Shown in pieces: positions 33,528 through 42,536 of a stretch of DNA of 64,000 bases (the stretch's first letter is position 1; the number at the start of each line of letters is the position of its first letter). Origin of the DNA: Streptomyces sp. NRRL F-525 (lineage in GTDB: Bacteria > Actinomycetota > Actinomycetes > Streptomycetales > Streptomycetaceae); the NCBI RefSeq assembly GCF_000716605.1, contig NZ_JNXE01000009.1, positions 62,001 to 126,000 of the forward strand, written 5' to 3'. The position numbers and the translations under genes were made by a program. The notes beneath the pieces were generated by a model. It was not told where the DNA came from. It made no database searches and worked only from the letters and a program-made list of their open reading frames with translations.

Positions 33528-34738
33528 TGGCAACCCCCCCAGGGGCGCGGGGAACTGCGCGACCAGCCACACTCGACGCGCACTCCGCATCCGGCAAGGC
33601 GCCCCTCATCCTGTCCGGCGCCAACGTGGTCCTCCCGACCGGAATCGTGCGCGACGGCCGCCTCATCATCGACGGCACCCGCATCACCGGCGCCGCCCCC
33701 GAGAACGCCCAGGTCATCGACGTCACCGGCCACTGGCTGGTACCGGGATTCGTAGACATCCACAACCACGGAGGCGGCGGCGCCTCGTTCACCTCCGGCA
33801 CCCCCGAGGACGTCCTCAACGGCATCCACACCCACCGCCTCCACGGCACCACAACGGTCGTAGCCTCGACAGTCACCGGCGACATGGACTTCCTGGCCCA
33901 CCGCGCGGGCCTCCTCTCCGAGCTGGCCGAGCAGGGCGACCTCGCCGGCATCCACTTCGAGGGCCCGTTCATCTCCCCGTGCCGCAAGGGCGCCCACTCC
34001 GAGGCGCTGCTCCGCGACCCCGACCCCGCGGACGTCCGCAAACTGGTCGACGCGGCCCGCGGCCACGCGAAGATGGTCACCCTCGCGACCGAACTCCCCG
34101 GCGGCCTCGACTCCGTACGCCTCCTCGCCGAACACGGCGTCATCGCGGCGATCGGCCACACCGACGCGTCGTACGAGCAGACGGTGGAGGCGATCGACGC
34201 GGGCGCGACGGTCGCCACGCACCTGTTCAACGCGATGCCGCCGCTCGGTCACCGCGACCCCGGTCCGATCGCGGCGCTGCTGGAGGACGAGCGCATCACG
34301 GTCGAGTTGATCAACGACGGCACGCATCTGCACCCGGCGGCACTGGAGTTGGCGTTCCACCACGCGCGGGCGGACCGGGTCGCGTTCATCACGGACGCGA
34401 TGGACGCGGCGGGCTTCGGTGACGGCCGTTACATGCTCGGCCCGCTGGAGGTCGAGGTGAGCGAGGGCGTGGCGCGGCTGGTGGAGGGCGGTTCGATCGC
34501 GGGCTCGACCCTCACCCTGGACCGGGCCTTCAAGCGCGCGGTGACGGTCGACCGGCTGCCGGTCGAGGACGTGGTCGCCGCGATCTCGGCCAACCCGGCG
34601 CGGCTGCTGGGGAGTTACGACGAGATCGGCTCGCTGGAGCCGGGCAAGTACGCGGACCTGGTGCTGCTGGACTCCGCGTTCGACCTCAAGGGCGTGATGC
34701 GGCGCGGCACTTGGGTGGTCGATCCCCAACTGGGGTGA
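33527..34738 (+). CDS. nagA: N-acetylglucosamine-6-phosphate deacetylase with a repeat-derived N-terminus
   Basis: 403 residues from an ATG that has GGAGGT 8 bases upstream and shares one base with the nagK stop. It deacetylates GlcNAc-6-P to GlcN-6-P. Metal and catalytic residues are in DIHNHGGGGASF, IHFEGPFISPC, IGHTDASYEQTV, HLFNAMPPLGHRDPG and the catalytic Asp of AFITDAMDAAG. The first ~24 residues (PPGARGTARPAT...) are encoded by a copy of the dispersed repeat (33541-33570) and are absent from the enzyme core, which begins at about ILSGANVVLPTG. Confidence 0.94.
   Translation: MATPPGARGTARPATLDAHSASGKAPLILSGANVVLPTGIVRDGRLIIDGTRITGAAPENAQVIDVTGHWLVPGFVDIHNHGGGGASFTSGTPEDVLNGIHTHRLHGTTTVVASTVTGDMDFLAHRAGLLSELAEQGDLAGIHFEGPFISPCRKGAHSEALLRDPDPADVRKLVDAARGHAKMVTLATELPGGLDSVRLLAEHGVIAAIGHTDASYEQTVEAIDAGATVATHLFNAMPPLGHRDPGPIAALLEDERITVELINDGTHLHPAALELAFHHARADRVAFITDAMDAAGFGDGRYMLGPLEVEVSEGVARLVEGGSIAGSTLTLDRAFKRAVTVDRLPVEDVVAAISANPARLLGSYDEIGSLEPGKYADLVLLDSAFDLKGVMRRGTWVVDPQLG
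33541..33570 (-). repeat. Dispersed repeat inside the 5' end of nagA
   Basis: AGGGGCGCGGGGAACTGCGC followed by GACCAGCCAC is a full copy of the element otherwise confined to intergenic DNA in this window. Here it is read in frame as GARGTARPAT near the N-terminus of NagA, between the ribosome-binding site and the enzyme core. Confidence 0.9.
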
Positions 34739-34855
34739 AATGTACTGCTGTTGAGGCGGCGATCGTCCCGGGACACTGGGCCGACAGCCGCCTCTTTGGC
34801 ATGATCGAGCCCGAACCGGACGGCGGACACACACACTTCGGGGGAGGTCGGCCCG

Positions 34856-35788
34856 GTGATCCTCACGGTCACGCTGAACACCGCTCTCGACATCACTTAC
34901 CGGGTACGGGAGTTGCGACCGCACGCTTCGCACCGCGTGTCCGAGGTGACGGAACGCCCCGGCGGCAAAGGCCTGAACGTGGCCCGGGTCCTGGCCGCCC
35001 TGGGCCACGAGGTGACGGTGACGGGCTTCACGGGCAGCGCGACCGGACGTATCGTCCAGGACCAACTCGCGGGCACCCCAGGCGTGTTGGACGCACTCGT
35101 CCCGGTCTCCGGCGCGACCCGCCGCACGATAGCGGTGGTGGACGACCGCACCGGTGACACGACTCAACTCAACGAGCCCGGCCCGACGGTCACTTCGGCG
35201 GAGTGGACGGCCTTCCAGGAGGCGTACGAGGCCCTGCTGGCCGACGGGATCTCGGCGGTGGCCCTGTGCGGAAGCCTCCCGCCAGGACTACCGGTGGGCG
35301 CGTACGCGGGCCTGATCCGCACCGCGCGAACCGCAGGCGTCCCCGTCCTCCTCGACACCAGCGGCGAACCCCTGCGCCGGGGCGTCGCCGCCCGCCCCGA
35401 CATCCTCAAGCCCAACACCGACGAACTGGCCGAACTCACCGGCTCCCACGACCCGTCGCGCGCGACCCAGGACGCGCGCCGCCGGGGTGCGCGAGCGGTG
35501 GTCGCCTCACTCGGCGCGAAGGGCCTCCTGGCAGCGACCCCGGAAGGCACCTGGCACGCGACACCCCCGTCCCGCGTCCACGGCAACCCGACCGGCGCGG
35601 GCGACTCGACGGTCGCGGGCCTGCTGTCGGGACTGGTGGAGCGGCTGCCCTGGCCGGACCGGCTGGCACGGGCCGTGGCACTGTCGGCGGCGACCGTACT
35701 GGCTCCGGTGGCGGGCGAGTTCGACCGGGCGGCGTACGAGGAACTGGTCGGGCGGGTCGCGGTGACGGGGGACGCCACCGCGGCCTAG
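34856..35788 (+). CDS. PfkB-family sugar kinase (1-phosphofructokinase-like)
   Basis: 310 residues from a GTG with GGGGGAGG about 8 bases upstream. It has PGGKGLNVARVLAALGH, the substrate region, and the catalytic NPTGAGDSTVAGLLSGL (anion hole and base Asp). It resembles fructose-1-phosphate/tagatose-6-phosphate kinases and would phosphorylate a hexose phosphate. No fructose PTS gene is beside it; it follows nagA by 117 bases on the same strand, so a link to amino-sugar catabolism is possible but unproven. Confidence 0.9.
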   Translation: MILTVTLNTALDITYRVRELRPHASHRVSEVTERPGGKGLNVARVLAALGHEVTVTGFTGSATGRIVQDQLAGTPGVLDALVPVSGATRRTIAVVDDRTGDTTQLNEPGPTVTSAEWTAFQEAYEALLADGISAVALCGSLPPGLPVGAYAGLIRTARTAGVPVLLDTSGEPLRRGVAARPDILKPNTDELAELTGSHDPSRATQDARRRGARAVVASLGAKGLLAATPEGTWHATPPSRVHGNPTGAGDSTVAGLLSGLVERLPWPDRLARAVALSAATVLAPVAGEFDRAAYEELVGRVAVTGDATAA

Positions 35789-35789
35789 G

Positions 35790-36752
35790 TCAGGCCTTCA
35801 CCAGGTACAGCTGGTCGAAGTTGACGTCGCACTGGTTGCCCTGCTCGCAGGAGATCTTGATGGTGTTGGAGCCCTTGTTCAGCTGGACGGACGCCCAGGT
35901 CTCCGTCCAGCCCTTCTCGTAGTCGCCCTCGGAGGCCTTCGCGAAGTTGCCCAGGTTGAGAGGGCGGGACTGGGCCGTGCCGTTGATCGTGAGCGTGGCG
36001 GTGGCGTCCTTGCCGGGTACGCCGTAGTTGACGTACAGGCGGTAGTTGCCGCTCTTCGCGAGGCCGCTCATGTTCCATGTCACGGACGAGCCGACCGCGT
36101 TGAACCCCGACACATAGACGCCGCCGGCGGCTTCGGCGCCGTCGACGTCGGACGCCGTGGTGGCGCCGCCGCCCAGCAGAAGGGCCTTGGCGTCGATCTT
36201 CGGCAGTGCCGCCTCGTCCCCCGTGCTGCTGCTCGGCGACGGGCTCGACGAGGCGCTCGACGAAGCCGACGGGGTCGAGCCCGCCTGGTCGTTCGTCTTG
36301 TTGTCGTCGTTGCCGTTCATCATGGCGACGCTGATGCCTATGACGACCGCGGCGACGACCGCGATCGCGCCGATCAGGAGGCCCTTGGTGTTGGGGCCCC
36401 GGCCTCGGCCGTTGCCGCCGCCGTTGTTGTAGGACGGGGGCTGCTGGCCGGCCGGGGGGCCGCCGGGGAAGGTCTCCGGGGCCTGGTAGTGCGCGTTCGG
36501 CTGGGCGCCGTAGGGCTGCTGTTGCGGGACGGTCTGGCCGTACGGCTGCTGCTGGTACTGGGCGGTGGGGGCGGCGGCCTGCTGGCCGCCGTACTGGCGC
36601 TCGCCCACCGGGCGCACTCGGTTGACCGAACCCGGGTAGCCGTAGCCACCACCGGACGGCGGCTGGGCGCCGGCAGCCTGGCCGTCCTCGTACAGGTAGC
36701 CGAACGGGTCGTCGTCCTCGGGCGTGCTCGCGCCGTTGTTGCCGGGCGTCAT
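35790..36752 (-). CDS. Single-span membrane protein with a C-terminal CBM35-like domain
   Basis: 320 residues from the ATG with GAGGAG 9 bases upstream. A long Gln/Pro/Gly-rich cytoplasmic N-terminus (1-125) precedes one membrane helix (LLIGAIAVVAAVVIGISVAM), a Ser-rich linker and a beta-sandwich-like domain of about 125 residues with SSVTWNMSGLAKSGNYRLYV, KGSNTIKISC and a final VNFDQLYLVKA, which fits the carbohydrate-binding CBM6/35 fold. A paired Cys in CEQGNQC may form a disulfide. It probably binds cell-wall or external glycans. The stop abuts that of the convergent kinase gene. Confidence 0.8.
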   Translation of the reverse strand: MTPGNNGASTPEDDDPFGYLYEDGQAAGAQPPSGGGYGYPGSVNRVRPVGERQYGGQQAAAPTAQYQQQPYGQTVPQQQPYGAQPNAHYQAPETFPGGPPAGQQPPSYNNGGGNGRGRGPNTKGLLIGAIAVVAAVVIGISVAMMNGNDDNKTNDQAGSTPSASSSASSSPSPSSSTGDEAALPKIDAKALLLGGGATTASDVDGAEAAGGVYVSGFNAVGSSVTWNMSGLAKSGNYRLYVNYGVPGKDATATLTINGTAQSRPLNLGNFAKASEGDYEKGWTETWASVQLNKGSNTIKISCEQGNQCDVNFDQLYLVKA

Positions 36753-36893
36753 CCCTAGGTACTCCTCAACAGGTGCGGGTTCAGATACGTCAGCTTCAGA
36801 CACGTCTGGTTCACGTCTGGAGAACTGCGAGCCTACCCGCTCCACGTCGTCCAAACGGGTGACTCGGACCGCATCACACCGCTGACCTGGAGA

Positions 36894-38552
36894 TCATCCC
36901 GCGCGTCTGTGCTGTTTGGGACGAGATCGTTTCTCGATGTACATCCGTTCGTCAGCGGACTTCAGGACCTCGTCCGCCGTCATGCCGCAGTGGGCCCACC
37001 CGATACCGAAACTGGCCCCGACCCGCATGCCCCGGCCGTCGACCCGGATGGGCTGGATGATCTCGTTCCGCAGGCGTACGGCGAGGTCGGCGGCGTCGGC
37101 CTTGCCGAGGCCGTCGGCCAGGACGACGAACTCGTCGCCGCCGAGCCGGGCCACCGTGTCGCCGTCGCGCACCGCCCGGCCGAGCCGCCGGGCGACCTCG
37201 ATGAGGACCGCGTCGCCCGCGTTGTGCCCGAACCGGTCGTTGATCGACTTGAAGCCGTCGAGGTCGCAGAAGAGGACCGCGAGCCCCTTCGTGCCGTCGT
37301 CCCGCTCGCCCTCGGGGGCGATGGTGTGGACGTGGTGGTCGTAGGCGTCGAGGAGGTCGGCGCCGGGGCGGAAGTCGAAGCCGTGGCCGTTCGCGTCGTA
37401 GGCGGCGTGTCCGTACGCGGCGTCGATCGACTCGATCTCGCCGGGGTGGGTGGCCTGCGGGCGCTGGCAGAGGCGGGCGGAGAGGCGGGTGCGCAGCTCC
37501 GCCGAGTTCGGCAGGCCGGTCAGCGCGTCGTGCGCGGCGCGGTGGGCGAGCTGCAGCTCGCGGCGCTTGCGGTCCTCTATGTCCTCGACGTGCGAGAGGA
37601 GGAAGCGCGGTCCGTCGGCGGCGTCCGCGACGACGGAGTTGCGGAGCGATACCCAGACGTACGTGCCGTCCCGGCGGCCCAGGCGGAGCTCCGCGCGTCC
37701 GCCCTCCGCCGAGGTTCTGAGGAGCGTGCCTATGTCCTCGGGGTGGACGAGGTCCGAGAAGGAGTAGCGGCGCATCGCGGACGCCGGGCGGCCCAGCAGG
37801 CGGCACAGGGCGTCGTTGCTGCGGAGTATTCGGCCGTGCTGGTCGCCGCCCATCTCGGCTATCGCCATGCCGGAGGGGGCGTACTCGAAGGCCTGCCGGA
37901 AGCTCTCCTCGCTCGCCCGCAGGGCCTGTTGCTCGCGCTCCAGGCGGACCAGGGCGCGCTGCATGTTGGCGCGCAGCCGGGCGTTGCTGATCGCTATGGC
38001 CGCCTGGAACGCGTACATCTGGAGCGCCTCGCGCCCCCACGCGCCCGGCCGCCGGCCGTTGCGCGGGCGGTCCACGGACAGCACGCCGATCAGCTCGCCG
38101 CACGAGCCGCCGGAGACGCCGGGGGTGTACATGGGCGCGAAGAGCCGGTCGGACGGGTGCCACTCGTCCTCGAAGCGGGGTGCGGGGCCGTCGGTGTACC
38201 ACTGCGGTACGTCGTCCTCGTCGAGGACCCAGCCCTCGGTGTGCGGGATGAACCGCAGGTCGCCCCAGGACTCGCCCATGCCGAGGCGGCGCTCCCAGGA
38301 GGTGCGCGATCCGACGCGGCCGGTGATGAGGGCCTCGGCGGCGGAGTTGCCCGCGAAGGCGGCGACCACGAGGTCGCCGTCGGGGCGTACGAGGTTGACG
38401 CACGCCAGCTCGTACCCGAGACCGTTGACGACGCCGTCGGCGACGGTCTGCAGGGTGTCCGCCAGGCTGCGGGCGGTGTTCATGTCCGCCATGACCGTGT
38501 GCAGTTGCCGCAGGGTCGCAAGACGGACGTAGGGTTCCGACTCGGTCTCCAT
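36894..38552 (-). CDS. cdgB: Diguanylate cyclase, GAF-PAS-GGDEF (CdgB-like)
   Basis: 552 residues from METESEPYVRL, with GGGAGG before it. The GAF domain (~20-165) and PAS domain with PAC motif (~195-320) are sensory; the GGDEF domain (~340-545) has an intact GGDEF at 471-475 and an RDGD inhibitory I-site exactly five residues ahead, so it should make cyclic di-GMP and be product-inhibited. The domain order and neighbourhood match CdgB of S. coelicolor, involved in development. It is read away from a 305-base control region. Confidence 0.93.
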   Translation of the reverse strand: METESEPYVRLATLRQLHTVMADMNTARSLADTLQTVADGVVNGLGYELACVNLVRPDGDLVVAAFAGNSAAEALITGRVGSRTSWERRLGMGESWGDLRFIPHTEGWVLDEDDVPQWYTDGPAPRFEDEWHPSDRLFAPMYTPGVSGGSCGELIGVLSVDRPRNGRRPGAWGREALQMYAFQAAIAISNARLRANMQRALVRLEREQQALRASEESFRQAFEYAPSGMAIAEMGGDQHGRILRSNDALCRLLGRPASAMRRYSFSDLVHPEDIGTLLRTSAEGGRAELRLGRRDGTYVWVSLRNSVVADAADGPRFLLSHVEDIEDRKRRELQLAHRAAHDALTGLPNSAELRTRLSARLCQRPQATHPGEIESIDAAYGHAAYDANGHGFDFRPGADLLDAYDHHVHTIAPEGERDDGTKGLAVLFCDLDGFKSINDRFGHNAGDAVLIEVARRLGRAVRDGDTVARLGGDEFVVLADGLGKADAADLAVRLRNEIIQPIRVDGRGMRVGASFGIGWAHCGMTADEVLKSADERMYIEKRSRPKQHRRAG

Positions 38553-38857
38553 ACTCGCCCTCCCCCCGAGACCTCGCAGTGAATCAAGGGTCATCTTCCC
38601 CGCCACTGAATCACAGCGCGCTGCCCACTCGGTACACAGGGTCAACAATTACTACCCCTTGTGACTCAAGTCACAGCAGAAGATGAACAATTGAGTGGAG
38701 TTTCTGCATTTTCCCTGTGCGTTAACTGAACGCAAACTGTGCGGGTGTGTGGACATGATGCACGACGATGTTCCGTCGCGTCGGCCATTGGTCCTAGGAC
38801 CCGGGTGGGCCGCAGGTCCGATGTGGTGCGCGGACCTACGAGGCTAGCGTTTCGGGC
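38553..38857. promoter_or_regulatory. Control region between cdgB and the flavin reductase gene
   Basis: Comparatively AT-rich. It contains a 16-base palindrome TGTGACTCAAGTCACA (38660-38675, 7-bp arms) and an inverted repeat TGCGTT-N5-AACGCA (38718-38734), about 110 and 170 bases before the cdgB start. The first resembles the BldD site pattern (TNAC and GTNA half sites) with a shorter spacer; cdgB is a known BldD target in S. coelicolor. TAGCGT at 38845 stands 7 bases before the GTG of the rightward gene. Confidence 0.6.
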
Positions 38858-39430
38858 GTGCTGAACACCGCGTCGATCACCGAGACCGTTCCCTCCGGGC
38901 ATGCTGTGGGGGTGAGCAACGACGAGTTCCGCGCCGCCCTCGCGCGACTGGCCGCGGGCGTGGTCCTGGTGACCGCGCACGAGGAGCCCTACGACCCGGA
39001 CGACCCCCAGGCCCCGGTCGGCGAGGACGTGGGCATGACGGCCACCGCCTTCATGTCCGTCTCCCTGGACCCGCCCCTGGTCCTGGTCAGCCTCCGCAAC
39101 GGCTCCCGCATGGACGACCTCCTCGACGAACAGCCCCTGTGGGCCGTCTCCGTCCTCTCCGAGAGCCAGCGCCACATCGCGGGCCGCTTCGCGATGAAGG
39201 GGCGGATCAGCGACCGGTTGCTCTTCGACGACATCCCGTACGTCCATGGGGAGGCGTCCGGGGCGCCGTTGGTGCGGGGGGCTCTGGCGACGTTGGAGTG
39301 CCGGACTGAGCAGCGGGTGCTGGCGGGGGATCACACGTTGGTCATCGGGCGGGTGCTTACGGCGGAGGTGGGGAGTGCGGAGGGGGGTCCGTTGTCGTAT
39401 TTCCGGGGGAGGTATCGGCAGTTGGGGTAG
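38858..39430 (+). CDS. Flavin reductase-like FMN-binding protein
   Basis: 190 residues from the GTG preceded by TAGCGT-N7; a later GTG (SNDEFRAALA) is an alternative start. The flavin reductase/HpaC fold is shown by FRAALARLAAGVVLVTAHEE, GMTATAFMSVSLDPPLVLVS and SVLSESQRHIAGRFAMKG, with the HTLVIGRVLTAE strand near the end. Such proteins supply reduced FMN/FAD to monooxygenases or act as flavoreductases on small molecules. No oxygenase partner is adjacent. Confidence 0.88.
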   Translation: MLNTASITETVPSGHAVGVSNDEFRAALARLAAGVVLVTAHEEPYDPDDPQAPVGEDVGMTATAFMSVSLDPPLVLVSLRNGSRMDDLLDEQPLWAVSVLSESQRHIAGRFAMKGRISDRLLFDDIPYVHGEASGAPLVRGALATLECRTEQRVLAGDHTLVIGRVLTAEVGSAEGGPLSYFRGRYRQLG

Positions 39431-39482
39431 GTGGGGGACGGTTTCCCTGGCCGGTGAAGGCAGTTGGCGTGCGCGCCGGCCG

Positions 39483-39674
39483 TCACCCGGCGAGGAACGC
39501 GTCGGTTCGGCTCAGCCGGAACCAGGCCTCCTGCACGGCGTCGGCGGCGTCGGCGGCCTCGGCGGAGGAGCCGGGCATGCGGTGGGCGACGGCGCGGAGG
39601 CGCGGGCGGTGGAATGCGAAACGGGCGGCGAGGAATTCACCGTCCGTTTGTCGGGGGAATTCGACGTCGCCCAT
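39483..39674 (-). pseudogene. Truncated ECF sigma factor, region 2 only
   Basis: 63 residues from an ATG with a strong GAGGAG 9 bases upstream. The sequence (FAFHRPRLRAVAHRMPGSSA, then DAVQEAWFRLSRTDAF) is the core of sigma-70 region 2 of a SigJ/SigI-like ECF factor, but it stops after FLAG. Region 4 and the C-terminal SnoaL-like domain of the full protein are missing; the following 52 bases lead straight into the flavin reductase 3' end. It is either a decayed gene or a deliberately short product; RNA-polymerase-binding residues are partly kept. Confidence 0.78.
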
Positions 39675-39757
39675 GGGTAAACGCTCCTCGTCGCGATCCG
39701 TCGTCCTCACTGGTTCGACGACGCATGGGCCGAGGATGTGACAAGCCGGTGCCGGAA

Positions 39758-40186
39758 CTACCCCCAGTCCCGCCCGTTCCGCCCCCGCTTCGTGTCGGAC
39801 CGCTGCTTCTTCTCCCGCAACCGGCGCTCATTGATACCGCGCGGAATACGGGTCGCCCGGCGCGGCTTCGGCGGCGGCGCGGTGGCCTCCGCGAGCAGCG
39901 CCGCGAGGCGCACGGCGGCGGTCTCCCGGTTGCGCCACTGGGAGCGGTGCTCGGAGGACCGTACGGTGACGACGCCGTCGACGAGCCGCGAGGCCAGCCG
40001 TTCCAGCGCGCGCTGCTTCCACACCGGGGGCAGCGCCTCGGTCTTGGCCAGGTCGAACCGCAGCTCCACCTGGGAGTCGCTGGTGTTGACGTGCTGCCCA
40101 CCCGGCCCTGACGACCGCGAGAAACGCCACATGAGCTCGGCCTCGGGCAGGGAGACGGAGCCGCGGACGGGATAGGGACCGGACAT
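39758..40186 (-). CDS. arfB: Alternative ribosome-rescue factor ArfB (YaeJ-like peptidyl-tRNA hydrolase)
   Basis: 142 residues. The catalytic GGQ is in FSRSSGPGGQHVNTSDSQVE, followed by the class-I release-factor fold and a basic C-terminal tail (NERRLREKKQRSDTKRGRNG) that in ArfB enters the empty mRNA channel of stalled ribosomes. It lacks the codon-recognition domains of RF1/RF2, hence the rescue role. GGGGAC lies just upstream of the ATG; divergent from terD. Confidence 0.93.
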   Translation of the reverse strand: MSGPYPVRGSVSLPEAELMWRFSRSSGPGGQHVNTSDSQVELRFDLAKTEALPPVWKQRALERLASRLVDGVVTVRSSEHRSQWRNRETAAVRLAALLAEATAPPPKPRRATRIPRGINERRLREKKQRSDTKRGRNGRDWG

Positions 40187-40361
40187 GTCCCCATGGTCGC
40201 GTGTCTGTCCGGTCCACGTCACGCCATTTACTCCGGAGGTTCCGGGTAAAGAAAGTAAAGTCACCTGGAACCTTCGGTACCCCTCTTGGCGTTCATACAG
40301 GTACCGGTAGCTTCGTCCTCAGTACGAAGCCCGCACCGCAACGAGGGAAGGACTCCCAACA

Positions 40362-40937
40362 ATGGCTGTAAGCCTGTCCAAGGGTGGCAACGTCTCGCTC
40401 ACCAAGGAGGCCCCGGGCCTGACCGCCGTCACCGTAGGCCTCGGCTGGGACGTCCGCACCACCACCGGCACGGACTTCGACCTCGACGCCTCGGCGATCG
40501 CGGTCAACCCCGAGGGCAAGGTCTACTCGGACGGTCACTTCATCTTCTTCAACAACAAGTCGACCCCGGACCAGACGATCGTCCACACCGGCGACAACCG
40601 CACGGGCGAGGGCGCGGGCGACGACGAGGCGATCAACGTCAACCTGGCCGGCCTCCCGGCCGACGTCGAGAAGATCGTCTTCCCGGTCTCGATCTACGAC
40701 GCGGAGACCCGCTCGCAGAACTTCGGCCAGGTCCGCAACGCGTACATCCGCATCGTGAACCAGGCCGGCGGCGCCGAGATCGCCCGCTACGACCTCTCCG
40801 AGGACGCGGCGACGGAGACGGCGATGGTCTTCGGCGAGCTCTACCGCAACGGTGCGGAGTGGAAGTTCCGCGCCGTGGGCCAGGGTTACGCCTCGGGCCT
40901 GGTCGGCATCGCGCAGGACTTCGGCGTCAACGTCTGA
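40362..40937 (+). CDS. TerD-family stress protein
   Basis: 191 residues with the full TerD pattern: [38 protein letters not shown] with the Ca2+-binding acidic residues, [19 protein letters not shown], and [17 protein letters not shown]. TerD proteins bind calcium and are tied to tellurite resistance, phage inhibition and, in streptomycetes, differentiation. Preceded by a 175-base region and followed by a very strong terminator, so it is monocistronic and probably highly expressed. Confidence 0.96.
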   Translation: MAVSLSKGGNVSLTKEAPGLTAVTVGLGWDVRTTTGTDFDLDASAIAVNPEGKVYSDGHFIFFNNKSTPDQTIVHTGDNRTGEGAGDDEAINVNLAGLPADVEKIVFPVSIYDAETRSQNFGQVRNAYIRIVNQAGGAEIARYDLSEDAATETAMVFGELYRNGAEWKFRAVGQGYASGLVGIAQDFGVNV

Positions 40938-40980
40938 CGCAAGCCGCGCATGTAGTGCCGTTGTGCAGTGCCGTGTGTGA

Positions 40981-41010
40981 GGCCCCCGGCCGCGTTTGCG
41001 GCCGGGGGCC
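40981..41010 (+). terminator. Terminator of the terD gene
   Basis: GGCCCCCGGCCGC (40981-40993), loop GTTT, GCGGCCGGGGGCC (40998-41010): a perfect 13-bp stem 43 bases after the terD stop. Confidence 0.92.
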
Positions 41011-41148
41011 TCGGCGTGTGCGGACCGCGGAACAAGGCGGGGGGGGTCCACAGGGGGATCTCAGTCCCGTATGAGAATGTGCCGGGATCCCCGCACGCGA
41101 ATGCGCCGGGATCAACAGCCGTTGGCCCCTGGAAGGACAGCGAGCCCT

Positions 41149-42402
41149 ATGTCGTTCGGACCGTCCCCCACCGGTTTCGGGCCTCCCCCACCTCCCGCCT
41201 GGACCCCGCCGACCGAGACGGAGCGCGCACTGGCCGAGGCGCGGGCGCGCGGCGACTGGCCCGCGTACTACGACGTACTGGCCCGGGTCCGCCTCTACTA
41301 CGCGATGTCGCGCGAGGCCTACGACGCCCAACCCGACCGTGTCCACCGCACGTTCACCCGCGACCCCCGCACCGGCGCGGAACGCTGGGAACTCTTCACC
41401 GAGGGCATGCTGCCCGCACCACGCCCCGACCTGGTGTACTCCCGCGCCTCCCTGCACTGGATAGCGGACGCCTGGAACCCGCGCTGCCCACCGGCCATCC
41501 TCATCAACCCCGGCACCCCCTGCGAACTGCCCCTCCCCTACGGCCCCCCGGGCACGACGGACTGGTCACGCGCGGCGGAAGGCGTCGGCACGCCCGACAC
41601 CTCGATGCGCCTGCGCGCACTCCACGTGGGCGGCCCGCTGCACGGCCCGGTGGCCCACGGCCTGGCCTGCGGAGCCCTCCTCTGCGTGAGCAACGGCTCC
41701 CTCTGGAACGCGCTGGCCTGGCACGGCAGCGGCTACGACGGCGAGCGCCGGCGGCTGCGCGAGTGGTGGGGCATCACCACCCGCGCCGAGTGGCAGCACC
41801 ACCTGCGCAACCTGCTCGCCTGCGAAGCGTCCAGCTCCGTATGGGAGTTCGCGCTGAGCCTGCGCCGCACGATCGCCCGCGACTTCGGCGGCCACGTGGA
41901 CACGGGCTACTGGCGCCAGGCCGTGGCCACGGTGATCCGCGCCAACTCCGAGGGCGCCACGGTGATCACGGAGGACGGCGTGACAAAGACGGACCCGCGC
42001 CCCGAATCGGAGACCGAGGCGCGCATCACGGGCGTCCAACGCCTGATCGGCCGCATCACCCGCTACGAGGCCCGCATGCGGGCCGACGGCATCCTCGACG
42101 AGAACCGCTACGTCACCTCGGTCGAGGCCTGGGACCTGGGCCGCGCCTCGAAGATGGCCCGCTGGGGCCTGGGCGCCCGCTTCGCCACCCTCCCGGAAAC
42201 AGAGTCCGCCGTCATCCGCACCGGCCGCGCCGCGTCCCTCGCCTACCGCTCCTGGCCCGACTTCTCCGCCGGCTACATCCTCGGCCGCTGCCTGCACTTC
42301 GACGAGGAGGAGTTCGGCGACTGGTACCAGGACATGGTCTCGGCGCACCGGATCCTCATGTCGGAGGCGGGGAGTCCCTGGCTGAACATTCCGTTCCGGT
42401 AG
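41149..42402 (+). CDS. DUF1266 domain protein
   Basis: 417 residues from the ATG with GGAAGGAC about 10 bases upstream. A Pro-rich N-terminus leads to a helical region and, in the last ~200 residues, a DUF1266-type domain with YVTSVEAWDLGRASKMARWG and WPDFSAGYILGRCLHFD. Family function is unknown; it occurs near stress and secretion genes. Follows terD on the same strand, but after its terminator. Confidence 0.82.
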   Translation: MSFGPSPTGFGPPPPPAWTPPTETERALAEARARGDWPAYYDVLARVRLYYAMSREAYDAQPDRVHRTFTRDPRTGAERWELFTEGMLPAPRPDLVYSRASLHWIADAWNPRCPPAILINPGTPCELPLPYGPPGTTDWSRAAEGVGTPDTSMRLRALHVGGPLHGPVAHGLACGALLCVSNGSLWNALAWHGSGYDGERRRLREWWGITTRAEWQHHLRNLLACEASSSVWEFALSLRRTIARDFGGHVDTGYWRQAVATVIRANSEGATVITEDGVTKTDPRPESETEARITGVQRLIGRITRYEARMRADGILDENRYVTSVEAWDLGRASKMARWGLGARFATLPETESAVIRTGRAASLAYRSWPDFSAGYILGRCLHFDEEEFGDWYQDMVSAHRILMSEAGSPWLNIPFR

Positions 42403-42536
42403 GAGGAGCGGGGCCGGCGACGGCTCATGCCCCGCGGGCACCACAGAGCGCGGAACAGGTATTGGACGGGACCGGCGATCAGGTCGCACGGTGGAGTCGA
42501 ACCTGATCAACAGCAGCGACGCAAAGAGGAATCACG

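Noticed and set aside
33140..35167. Minus-strand open frame of 675 codons opposite nagA and the PfkB gene
   Set aside because: Shadow of strong coding frames on the other strand; no domains.
39483..39674. Reading the sigma fragment as a complete ECF sigma factor
   Set aside because: Only region 2 is present and the frame stops at FLAG; region 4 is missing.
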